This document shows positions 27,077 to 34,660 of a DNA stretch of 64,000 nt, piece after piece (position 1 is the stretch's first letter; each line of letters starts with the position of its first letter). Source of the DNA: Eubacterium sp. (GTDB lineage: Bacteria; Bacillota; Clostridia; Oscillospirales; Acutalibacteraceae); the NCBI GenBank assembly GCA_029258375.1, contig JARHZA010000001.1, positions 496,001-560,000 of the forward strand, read 5' to 3'. The position numbers and the translations under genes were made by a program. A model generated the notes under the pieces. That model made no database searches. It was not told the DNA's origin and saw only the letters and a program-made list of their open reading frames with translations.

Positions 27077-27456
27077 AAAAACGTAATTTATATTTAATTA
27101 GTGATATAATAGTATATGTAAATTTACAATTTTATTTTTAAAAGCCTAAAAAATAATTTAAAGATTTAAGAAATTATATAAATTAAATCAATTATTTTGT
27201 TTCGATTTTAAGTGTAGATGATGTAATTTTAAATTTAACTGGTGTTGTAATTGAATTCATTGTTTTTTAGTATTATAAGCATAAAAATAATATAGTTAAA
27301 TGTAATTGAATTTGTAATACAATAGCATATTATTAAGTTTACAAATATAAAATTATTGTAAAACTATTTAAATTATGGATATTAACTTTTACTGAAAACT
27401 CTTCAATAATTAAATCTCTCTCAGAGTGAAAATTTTAAAATAATATATTTTGACAT
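27077..27456. other. AT-rich gap, no gene seen
   Basis: About 380 bases of extremely AT-rich sequence separate the small membrane protein from the terminator of the convergent surface protein gene. I see no supported ORF, RNA fold or repeat in it. Confidence 0.5.
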
Positions 27457-27488
27457 AAAAAAGGCGGAACACAAGTTCCGCCTTTTTT
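27457..27488 (-). terminator. Bidirectional terminator at the surface protein gene
   Basis: AAAAAAGGCGGAAC and GTTCCGCCTTTTTT pair perfectly around ACAA, giving T-runs on both strands. Confidence 0.9.
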
Positions 27489-27497
27489 ATTTTTTAA

Positions 27498-29066
27498 TTA
27501 TGCGTTGTTAGAAATTCTTTTCTTTGCAACAAGTGCTACAACTACTAAACCAAGTGCGGTTGTAATCATTAAATACATAGTAGCTGAAGTGCTTTCTTCA
27601 ACTGCACCTGTATTTGGAGAAATAACGCTATTGTCTTTATCGGTATCTGCGTTATTATCTGTATTAGGTGTTGTTGTATCTGGTTCAGCAGGTTCAACTG
27701 GATCAGTTGGCTCAGAAGGTTCAACTGGTTCAGGATCTGTTGGCTCTGGAACAACAGGCTTTGCTGGTTCGAGTTCGCTCATATCACTTGAATTACCAGT
27801 TGCAATTCTAAGAAGTGCATAAAGTTGAAATACTGAATCTTCCTTTGTATTGCTTAACATAAATGTAAGGTAATCAATAACATCTTGAGGAATTTGAGGA
27901 GCTATTGCTGGAACAAGAGGAAGAACGTTTAAAAGAACTTTTTTATTAGCTTCTTTGTTAAGGTTGTTATAAAGATAGTTAAAAATTACATTAAAAGCAT
28001 CTGTTTCATCTTCAGCATTTACAAGATTTGATTTGTTGAATTTATCAAATTTTAATACTCCGTTACCGCCTTCTCCAAATGAAATAATATCCATTCTTTT
28101 GCCAGCAATTTGTGCAGCTAAAACATCATTTATAAAATAAGCGATTGTTCCTTCTAAATCAAACATTTTAGCATCGCCTTCGCCAACTGTTGGAAGAGCA
28201 TTTATCGCATCAACTATATCAGAAATAGGTTGCTTAATTGGAGAAAGATCAAGACCTGGTACGAATGAGCCAATCATAGGTTCGAGAGCTTTGATCATAT
28301 CAAGAAGCATTGGGAAGAATTTTGATACACTGTTGTAAAGTAATGCATTATTTTTGTCGTCAGCGAAGTTTTTAATAATACCAACTATATTATTTGATAC
28401 GTTAGGTAAAATACCATCTATAATATTGTTGATATAATTTACAAGGTTTTGTCTTTTTGTAGCATTATCGACGTTTTCACCAGCTAAAATTATATCTGCT
28501 AATGCAATGTCTTGTTCAATGCCAAGAGCTTTGAAAGCACCATCAATATGGCCAACAAATTCACCTATTTTTGCATCTCCGATTGAAGGAGTCATTGATC
28601 CGCCGATTGCAATTACAAAAATGATTGTAGTACATACGTTTTCCGTAACAACGGCATTAACAATCTTTTTCATCTTAGTAGCAAAATCTGCATTGTCTTT
28701 AACTACAACAGGATATTCTTTAAAGTATGCGTTAAGAGATTCTGTTGTAACTTCTGCTGATTCATCAAGATTTGCAAAAATTTCTGAATCTGCATTTTTA
28801 TAAAAAGCAGATTTGCTTGCTTCTGGTATAAATGATTTTAATCCAGGAACCATTGCATAAATTGATTGGATTGTTTCACCTGTAAGTGCAGCATCACCAA
28901 GTAATTTGTTTGCGTCTTCTAAGATTGTTGAATAAACCTTTTTTGTTGTCTTTTCTGTGTAAGTTGCCTTGTAACCGTCAGCAGCAAATGCTTGAATTGA
29001 ACATGAAAATGTCAAAACGATAGCAAGAATTGCACTGATTATTTTGGTTGACATTTTTGTTTTCAT
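27498..29066 (-). CDS. Secreted surface protein with SPNTG sorting signal
   Basis: This 522-residue protein is made for export and wall attachment. A signal peptide (residues 1-29, ending AFAA) is followed by a ~400-residue mostly helical region that I do not recognise. Next comes a Pro/Glu/Thr-rich spacer with repeated EPxxPxEP units (about 430-465), then SPNTG (483-487), a hydrophobic helix and a KKR tail. The last three elements form a variant LPXTG sorting signal of the SPxTG type used by some clostridial sortases. No sortase gene is in the window. A strong GGAGGG site precedes the start. Its function is unknown, and an adhesin or structural surface role is only an inference. Confidence 0.8.
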   Translation of the reverse strand: MKTKMSTKIISAILAIVLTFSCSIQAFAADGYKATYTEKTTKKVYSTILEDANKLLGDAALTGETIQSIYAMVPGLKSFIPEASKSAFYKNADSEIFANLDESAEVTTESLNAYFKEYPVVVKDNADFATKMKKIVNAVVTENVCTTIIFVIAIGGSMTPSIGDAKIGEFVGHIDGAFKALGIEQDIALADIILAGENVDNATKRQNLVNYINNIIDGILPNVSNNIVGIIKNFADDKNNALLYNSVSKFFPMLLDMIKALEPMIGSFVPGLDLSPIKQPISDIVDAINALPTVGEGDAKMFDLEGTIAYFINDVLAAQIAGKRMDIISFGEGGNGVLKFDKFNKSNLVNAEDETDAFNVIFNYLYNNLNKEANKKVLLNVLPLVPAIAPQIPQDVIDYLTFMLSNTKEDSVFQLYALLRIATGNSSDMSELEPAKPVVPEPTDPEPVEPSEPTDPVEPAEPDTTTPNTDNNADTDKDNSVISPNTGAVEESTSATMYLMITTALGLVVVALVAKKRISNNA

Positions 29067-29660
29067 TTTTACCCTCCTAAAGTAAAAAGTTTGAATTTTT
29101 TATTGTTGCTTTAATATAATTGTTATAATATTATTGTTAATAAGTTAACAAACGTACACGTGAACGGTTTTCGTACTAAATATTAACACAATGTAAATGA
29201 AATATCAACAAAATACACAAAAATTGTAGGAATGTACATTTACAAATTTATAAATTTGTGCATAATTTAATTCAAAAATCGACAAAATGATAATGAATTG
29301 ACAAACATCGACATAATGTAATATAAAAAAATATTGCTAATTTTGTAGTCAAAATTACATTTAATTCTTTTTTATAAAATGATGAGAATTGATTTAATAA
29401 TGCTATTAAAAATATGATAAACCAAAATCAAGTGTTTATTCCTTTTTCAATATGTCTTAGTGGTATACCTAAAAGTATAAGTTAAAATTCTTATTACTAA
29501 GTATATAAATATACTTTTATAGCAAATTAAAACATATAATTTAAAATCAAAATGTGTTTTTTAGAAAATAGTTGATAAATAATTACGACAAACGATAATT
29601 TGTTGACATTGTCAAACCAAATCAAGAAGTAAATTTGATTATTTTTTTAATAAAAAATAA
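29067..29660. other. AT-rich gap upstream of the surface protein gene
   Basis: This stretch contains no supported gene. A promoter-like TTGACA (29298) and TATAAA (29322) with an 18-base spacer point rightwards but have no ORF behind them. The right end (about 29568-29650) is one copy of a diverged repeat that recurs at 32094-32190. Confidence 0.45.
29568..29652 (+). repeat. Diverged promoter-region repeat, copy A
   Basis: The stretch AATAGTTGATAAAT, then GACAAACGATAATT, then GTAAATTTGATTATTTTTTT aligns with copy B at 32094-32190, with small gaps and substitutions. Each copy lies directly before a short ORF, which suggests duplication of a promoter or leader together with its gene. Confidence 0.5.
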
Positions 29661-29910
29661 ATGGCTTGGTGTGCAGCTACAAATTCTCTAAGTAAAGGTG
29701 TTATTAAGAAACTATAAAATCAAGAAATCAATATACAATGACAACAAAATTTAGTATGAGAGATTATTATGATTGGGGAAATTCTGTTTTTATTTTCCAA
29801 ATCTTGAAGTTCCAAATATTAAAGAAAAGGATTTAAAAGATTTGCATTATTGTGGTTGTGCAAAAAATTTTGAAAGCGTAGGAAATGATTATGTAATTAA
29901 GACTGTTTGA
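29661..29910 (+). pseudogene. Frame-broken coding remnant, family not recognised
   Basis: Short readable pieces follow one another in different frames. One is an ATG-started peptide of 18 residues (29661-29717, MAWCAATNSLSKGVIKKL). After an interruption come RDYYDWGNS and then a long open piece ending at 29910 that reads YFPNLEVPNIKEKDLKD, LHYCGCAKNFESVGND, YVIKTV. The pieces look like one former protein broken by frameshifts. I do not recognise the family with confidence. Confidence 0.45.
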
Positions 29911-29911
29911 A

Positions 29912-30554
29912 ATGAAGATTAGACAATCGAACAAGCGACTATCTTTGTTATTTCGTATTGCTACTATAATATTGTTTTATGTACAAGATAATTCACCTGA
30001 AAAATATTATCTTGAAAATATAATTACTGAATATAATGATCTAAATGAATCTGTGGTTGCTAAAGTTAATGATGAACCTATAACAAATAAGGATTTGTGC
30101 TTGATAAAGTATTCTTGCCACTCTCAAAATTCTGTTAAAGAGGCAATAAGACAAAAATCAATAGCTCTACTTGCAGAGAAAGATGGATTTTCATTAAGTC
30201 AAGAAAAAAATTGATAAAGAAGTTAAGTGTATTGATAAAGCGTATGATAAATTGAATTTGCCAGAAACTGAACAAAATATTGCTTTCAAAAGTGATTTAA
30301 GAAATAATCATTTAGAAATGAGTACCTCTATAAGTTATGAGACTTATATAGAAAAACAAGTTTTGAATCAAGAATTCAAAACAAGTAACAAAAAGATAAA
30401 TAAAAAATATGAAAAATTCAAATCGCTTTATAAAAGTGGGAAGATACAGATAAAAAAGGTTCAAAGTTATTAAAAAATATGGTTGTTAATGGATGAAATA
30501 ACAGAAGATTATATTGATGACAGAACTAAAGAATTCAAAGTTGAAAAATATTAG
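29912..30554 (+). pseudogene. Frameshifted SurA/PrsA-like foldase N-domain protein
   Basis: Three overlapping frames together read as one protein of about 210 residues. The first (29912-30214) begins with a hydrophobic segment and has VVAKVNDEPITNKDLC, a pattern typical of the N-terminal domain of SurA/PrsA-type foldases. The frame then breaks in a poly-A run near 30207; the next frame continues SQEKIDKEVKCIDKAY to about 30440. A further shift leads through DTDKKGSKLLKNM to a last piece (30489-30554, MDEITEDYIDDRTKEF). At least three shifts are needed, so this is probably a dead gene. Sequencing error in A-runs is the alternative. Confidence 0.6.
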
Positions 30555-30598
30555 TTTTAAAAATACTTATTTTAATGTTATGTATAATGAAGGGTAAA

Positions 30599-30842
30599 AT
30601 GAAAAGGAAATTAAAAATTTCATCAACAATTTTGTTAGTAATTATTTTGTTAGTTGCAGCAATAGCCATTTTGAATGGAAAAGGTGAAGGTAAAAAACTG
30701 AGATTGTTATAACAAAAGAACAAATCAATTATCAAAAAGTTATGACTTAATTGAGGAATACATTGAAATCTTAGAAAAAGATTATGTTCAAAAGTGCAGA
30801 AATAGATCTCATATTATCAAAAGCACTTTACTAATAATATAA
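30599..30842 (+). pseudogene. Frameshifted single-TM protein remnant
   Basis: An ATG at 30599 after AAGGG starts a basic, then hydrophobic segment (KISSTILLVIILLVAAIAIL) that stops after 37 codons. The next frame continues KTEIVITKEQINYQK, and a third reads SYDLIEEYIEILEKDYVQK to a stop at 30840-30842. Two frameshifts are needed to join them. It is probably the remnant of a membrane-anchored or exported small protein. Confidence 0.5.
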
Positions 30843-30854
30843 TAGGAGTTTACT

Positions 30855-30905
30855 ATGTTTGATTATTATGTTATTATCATAGAACAAATCGATTTAAAAG
30901 GGTGA
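30855..30905 (+). CDS. Possible 16-residue leader ORF before the GH16 gene
   Basis: ATG at 30855 has a TAGGAG site and reads MFDYYVIIIEQIDLKG before a TGA that overlaps the ribosome site (AAAGGGTG) of the GH16 gene. Translation ending on that site could couple the two. It may equally be a chance ORF. Confidence 0.25.
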   Translation: MFDYYVIIIEQIDLKG

Positions 30906-30912
30906 ATATTTC

Positions 30913-31959
30913 GTGAAATTTATTTCTGCAATTTGTGCTGGGGCGATCGCTTTAGGGGCTTGTGCGTTTCCTGCTTATGCAAACGAAAAAAACTTTGATA
31001 AGTCCTTACCATCTCTAAATAAAGAAGATGGTTGGGAGCAAACATTAAATACAGATTTTTCAGAATATAGTTCTATTGATGAAGTATATCAAAATAGTCC
31101 TTGGGGAGCAGAAGGTTCTCATGGAAAGAGAAAAACTGAATATTGGTGTGATCAAGCACTAAAAATAGACACAGACGAAGGATCATTGGTTATTAAGTCA
31201 ACAGAAGAAGATAACCACAATTGCCCAGTTTGTAATCAAAATAAAGGTATTTTTACCGGTTGTTTGGAAACAAGACCAACAGAAAATAACAAAGGTTTTA
31301 AACAAGCGTTTGGATATTATGAAGTTGTTTGTAAAGTGCCTGATGCTCCGGGTATGTGGTCTGCTTTTTGGTTGCAAAGTGACGGTGCTACCAAGGTAGG
31401 TAATAAAGGCAAAGACGGCACAGAAATTGATGTTTATGAGTCATCTTTTCATCAAAAAAACAGAACAAAAACAGGTAATGCTCTTCATTATGATGCATAC
31501 AGTCATCCTTGGTATAAATGTGTAGATCATGTAACAGATGTAGGTTATGACCTATATGACGGTGAATTCCATAAATACGCACTTCATTGGACTCCGAACT
31601 ATTACGTTTTTTATGTTGATGATAAACCTGTATGGGCAACCGATGCAGGAGATGTTTCGTGCGTTCCATCATTTTTGCGTCTTACTGTTGAAATCCGTGG
31701 TGATGTTCTTGGACCTTATGGGCAAAAACTTGGTGAATTTGAAAATAGAACAGATGGAAGTACGGATTTTGAAGTAAAAAGCGTTAAGGTTTGGCAAAAA
31801 GAAAGTTACAAAGAGTACATAAAACAAGACTCTGATTTTGAAGATAAAAGACAAACTTATGATAAAATTTTGCACACATCACTAATTGCAGGAGGTGCTG
31901 TTTTAGCAGCCGGAATTATTGGTGCTGGTGTTGCGATTAAGAGAAAATTTAAAAAATAA
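30913..31959 (+). CDS. GH16 glycoside hydrolase with signal peptide and C-terminal membrane anchor
   Basis: The 348-residue protein is exported (signal peptide ending AYANE, about residue 24) and has the GH16 catalytic signature EIDVYE near residues 174-179, preceded by FGYYEVVCKVPDAPGMWSAFW and followed by HKYALHWTPNYYVFYVDD. GH16 enzymes cut beta-glucans and related polysaccharides. A CPVCNQNKGIFTGC insert with three cysteines precedes the core. The last ~28 residues form a hydrophobic helix followed by KRKFKK, so it is held at the membrane without a sorting motif. The start is GTG with an AAAGGGTG site. It shares the fold of the lipoprotein at the left edge but uses a different anchor. Confidence 0.92.
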   Translation: MKFISAICAGAIALGACAFPAYANEKNFDKSLPSLNKEDGWEQTLNTDFSEYSSIDEVYQNSPWGAEGSHGKRKTEYWCDQALKIDTDEGSLVIKSTEEDNHNCPVCNQNKGIFTGCLETRPTENNKGFKQAFGYYEVVCKVPDAPGMWSAFWLQSDGATKVGNKGKDGTEIDVYESSFHQKNRTKTGNALHYDAYSHPWYKCVDHVTDVGYDLYDGEFHKYALHWTPNYYVFYVDDKPVWATDAGDVSCVPSFLRLTVEIRGDVLGPYGQKLGEFENRTDGSTDFEVKSVKVWQKESYKEYIKQDSDFEDKRQTYDKILHTSLIAGGAVLAAGIIGAGVAIKRKFKK

Positions 31960-31975
31960 AATTAAATAAAAAGTA

Positions 31976-32011
31976 AAATCTCCTATGGATAAAATAGTCC
32001 TTAGGAGATTT
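31976..32011 (+). terminator. Rho-independent terminator of the GH16 gene
   Basis: AAATCTCCTA and TAGGAGATTT form the outer stem with a GGA/TCC inner pair, followed by a T-rich run. Confidence 0.8.
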
Positions 32012-32093
32012 ATTTTTTATATATAATAAAGTACTTATAAGTTACTTAATTTATATTATTTATTACATTTATATGGCTATATGTGCGTTTAAA

Positions 32094-32190
32094 CAATAGT
32101 TGATAAATGATAAATAATTATTGACAAACAATAATTATTATGATATCTTCAAATTGAATTTAGACGTAAATTTAATTGATTTTTTTAATT
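32094..32190 (+). repeat. Diverged promoter-region repeat, copy B
   Basis: This copy includes AATAGTTGATAAAT, TTGACAAACAATAATT and GTAAATTTAATTGATTTTTTT, matching copy A at 29568-29652. It holds a TTGACA -35 with an extended TGATATCTT -10 at 17-base spacing, so it is a plausible promoter for the small gene that follows. Confidence 0.5.
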
Positions 32191-32225
32191 CATATTGTAA
32201 CAAATTTTTATTTTGAGGATAAAAA

Positions 32226-32549
32226 ATGAGGAAAAAAATAATTGTTTGGACTATATGTTTTTTAGCAATTTTAACGGTTACTTTTGCAGTTTATAACACA
32301 CCAAGGTGGAATGATGCAGTAATATTAACTGAAACAGAATTTACATTTCGTGGCGATAGATATAAATTTGTTACTAATTATCCAACGCACTATGAATTTA
32401 AACCTAATAAATTCATAGTTTATTCTGGCGGTATATTTTTCGGAAAAACATATTATTCAGTTAAAAATGACGAGGAAAAAGAGTATATATATGTCTCTGA
32501 ATTAGGAGAAAAATATGTATATTCTAAAGTGCAAAATGATCACAAATAA
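32226..32549 (+). CDS. Small single-TM exported protein, unknown
   Basis: I do not recognise this 107-residue protein. A basic N-terminus and hydrophobic helix (about residues 4-22) would anchor it in the membrane. The remaining ~80 residues are rich in Tyr, Phe and Lys with a beta-strand look (EFTFRGDRYKFV, KFIVYSGGIFFG) and would face outside. The ribosome site GAGGAT and the intact frame favour a real gene. It lies downstream of repeat copy B and upstream of the dlt-like promoter. Confidence 0.55.
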   Translation: MRKKIIVWTICFLAILTVTFAVYNTPRWNDAVILTETEFTFRGDRYKFVTNYPTHYEFKPNKFIVYSGGIFFGKTYYSVKNDEEKEYIYVSELGEKYVYSKVQNDHK

Positions 32550-32903
32550 ATCCATAATTTTAATTGAAAATAGAGGTAGTGTGGTTTAATTATCTTGAAA
32601 AGTAAAGATAAAATAAAGAGTTTGCAAAAAGTCAGTTAAAATTATTATATTATAATTATTTTTATGTAATATATTGGGGTGCTAAATTTTATCTTGATTA
32701 TATGAAAACAAATTTTAAAAAAACGATTTTAAATCATTTTTTTGACTGATTTTTTATTAAAAAATCTAAAAATAACGATAAAAATTTTAACTGTACAATG
32801 TATGCTTTTGTTACTCTTAGTCATATCAAAGGGTGTATAAATACTCATATTTATGAGTATTTTACAAATAATGAAAATAGGCCCGTAATTAGTGCTTTTT
32901 TTC

Positions 32904-32932
32904 TTGACAGTTTGTTCTAAAAAGAATAATAT
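32904..32932 (+). promoter_or_regulatory. Predicted sigma-A promoter of the dlt-like operon
   Basis: A perfect TTGACA and TAATAT are separated by 17 bases. The start of transcription would fall near 32939, giving a leader of about 200 bases before the first gene. Confidence 0.65.
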
Positions 32933-32991
32933 AAATTATAAGCGTTTTGTATTAAAATAGTAAAAAAATGTAATTAAATTTACCTAAATCG

Positions 32992-33027
32992 GTGTTATTT
33001 TAGAAAAAATAACACGTTTTCTGTTTT
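32992..33027 (+). promoter_or_regulatory. Leader hairpin with T-rich tail (possible attenuator)
   Basis: GTGTTATTTT and AAAATAACAC pair perfectly around AGAA, followed by GTTTTCTGTTTTT. Lying within the dlt-like leader, it could be a weak terminator or attenuator. No alternative pairing partner was found by eye. Confidence 0.4.
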
Positions 33028-33142
33028 TGTGTAAAGTTATTGAATGCAAATTTAGATTATATTAAAAATTTTTCAAAAAAGATAAATTTTGTTGTAACAT
33101 TTTTGACTCGAGAAACAACTTATATATGGTGGGGGAATAATT

Positions 33143-34660
33143 ATGACAAACGTTTTGGAATTTCTTGAAAATTCAGCAAAAATACATAGCAATAAAACCG
33201 TAGTTGAAGATATTGAAAAAGGTTATACTTACGAACAGTTTGTTGGTTTAGCAAAAACAATTGGTAGCAATATTGCAACAACACAGAGTGTTAGAAAACC
33301 TGTTATTGTTTTTATGGAAAAAAGTGCAGATGCACTTGCTGCTTTTATGGGCATTGTTTATGCTGGTTGTTTTTATGTAATGGTTAACCCAGAACATCCA
33401 ACAGTTAGAATAAATCAAATCTTAAAAGTATCTGAAGCGGAATATCTTATAACAACACCAGAATATTCTGAAAAACTTGCAGAAGTTGAATACAACGGAA
33501 AAGTTGTTAATCTTGAAGATTTAATGAGTGGCGAAATTGATGAAAATAAACTTTCAGCAATTCGTGAACAGTCTCAAGACATTGATCCACTTTACTGTAA
33601 CTTTACATCAGGTTCAACTGGTGTACCTAAGGGCGTACTTGTAGGTCATCGTTCTGTAATTGACTTTATGGAATATTTCACCGATTTATTTAACATTACA
33701 GAAAATGATATAATCGGTAACCAAGCACCATTTGATTTTGATGTATCTGTTAAAGATATTTACTCAACATTTAAAACTGGTGCAACAATGGTTGTTATTC
33801 CTAAAAAGTTGTTCTCAATCCCAATGCAGTTACTTGACTACCTTTGTGAAAGAAAAATAACTACTCTTATTTGGGCAGTATCTGCTCTTTGTATGATTAC
33901 AACATTAAAAGGATTTACTTACAAAGTTCCTGCAGATATTAACAAAGTTTTGTTTAGTGGCGAGGCAATGCCAATTAAACATTTGAATCAATGGAAAAAA
34001 TATTTACCAAATGTTGATTATGTTAATCTTTACGGCCCAACAGAAATTACTTGCAACTGCACATATTATCGCATAGATAGAGGTTTTGAAAAAGGTGATG
34101 TTCTTCCTATTGGACAAGCATTTCCTAACGAAAAAGTATTTCTTCTTGATGATGAAGATAAAGAAATTACAAATGCAAATGAACCTGGAGAACTTTGTGT
34201 TTCAGGAACAGCACTTGCACTTGGCTATTATAATAACCCAGAACAAACTGCAAAAGCATTTGTTCAAAATCCGCTTAATAAGGCATATATGGAAACAATT
34301 TATAGAACAGGCGATCTTGCTTATTATAATGAAGCGGGCGAACTTTGTTTTGCAGGAAGAAAAGACTTCCAAATTAAGCATATGGGACATAGAATTGAAC
34401 TTGAAGAAATTGAAGCTGCCATCAATGGCTGCAACAATGTAACAAGAGCTTGTTGTGTTTTTGATACAAAGAGAAATAAAATTGTTGCGTTTTATGTTGG
34501 CGAAGCAGATAAAGACGAAATTCATGCTTACCTTTCAGAAAAACTTCCTGTATTTATGATTCCTAACGTATTTAATCAAATTGACGAAATGCCACTTACA
34601 CAAAACGGTAAAATAGATAGAAAAAGTTTACTTGAAAGTTGTGGAGGAAGAAGAAAATGA
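33143..34660 (+). CDS. dltA: DltA-like amino-acid adenylating enzyme (carrier-protein ligase)
   Basis: The 505-residue enzyme activates an amino acid with ATP and loads it on a carrier protein. Motifs include the P-loop FTSGSTGVPKGV (about 154-165), APFDFDVSVKDIY (Asp about 200, matching the DltA aspartate that binds the amino group), NLYGPTEITC and YRTGDLA, with the catalytic Lys in QNGKIDR near the end. It is closest to DltA by length and layout. However, the FCGE motif whose Cys shapes the D-alanine pocket in DltA reads FSGE here (Ser about 272), and the WAVSALC strand differs too. Substrate identity is therefore open. It overlaps the next gene by ATGA. Confidence 0.85.
   Translation: MTNVLEFLENSAKIHSNKTVVEDIEKGYTYEQFVGLAKTIGSNIATTQSVRKPVIVFMEKSADALAAFMGIVYAGCFYVMVNPEHPTVRINQILKVSEAEYLITTPEYSEKLAEVEYNGKVVNLEDLMSGEIDENKLSAIREQSQDIDPLYCNFTSGSTGVPKGVLVGHRSVIDFMEYFTDLFNITENDIIGNQAPFDFDVSVKDIYSTFKTGATMVVIPKKLFSIPMQLLDYLCERKITTLIWAVSALCMITTLKGFTYKVPADINKVLFSGEAMPIKHLNQWKKYLPNVDYVNLYGPTEITCNCTYYRIDRGFEKGDVLPIGQAFPNEKVFLLDDEDKEITNANEPGELCVSGTALALGYYNNPEQTAKAFVQNPLNKAYMETIYRTGDLAYYNEAGELCFAGRKDFQIKHMGHRIELEEIEAAINGCNNVTRACCVFDTKRNKIVAFYVGEADKDEIHAYLSEKLPVFMIPNVFNQIDEMPLTQNGKIDRKSLLESCGGRRK

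Larger units (their letters stand above)
32550..33142. other. Gap holding the dlt-like promoter and a structured leader
   Basis: No gene is seen in these ~590 bases. The first 350 bases are AT-rich with one symmetric hairpin (AATACTCA/TGAGTATT, about 32840-32861). The dlt-like promoter lies at 32904-32932, and a perfect 10-bp hairpin at 32992-33015 falls in its transcribed leader. No dltX-like small ORF precedes the adenylation gene. Confidence 0.6.

Noticed and set aside
29912-30214. A functional 100-residue protein
   Set aside because: Its C-terminus continues in the next frame through a poly-A run and again through a third frame, so it is better described as the first part of a frameshifted gene.
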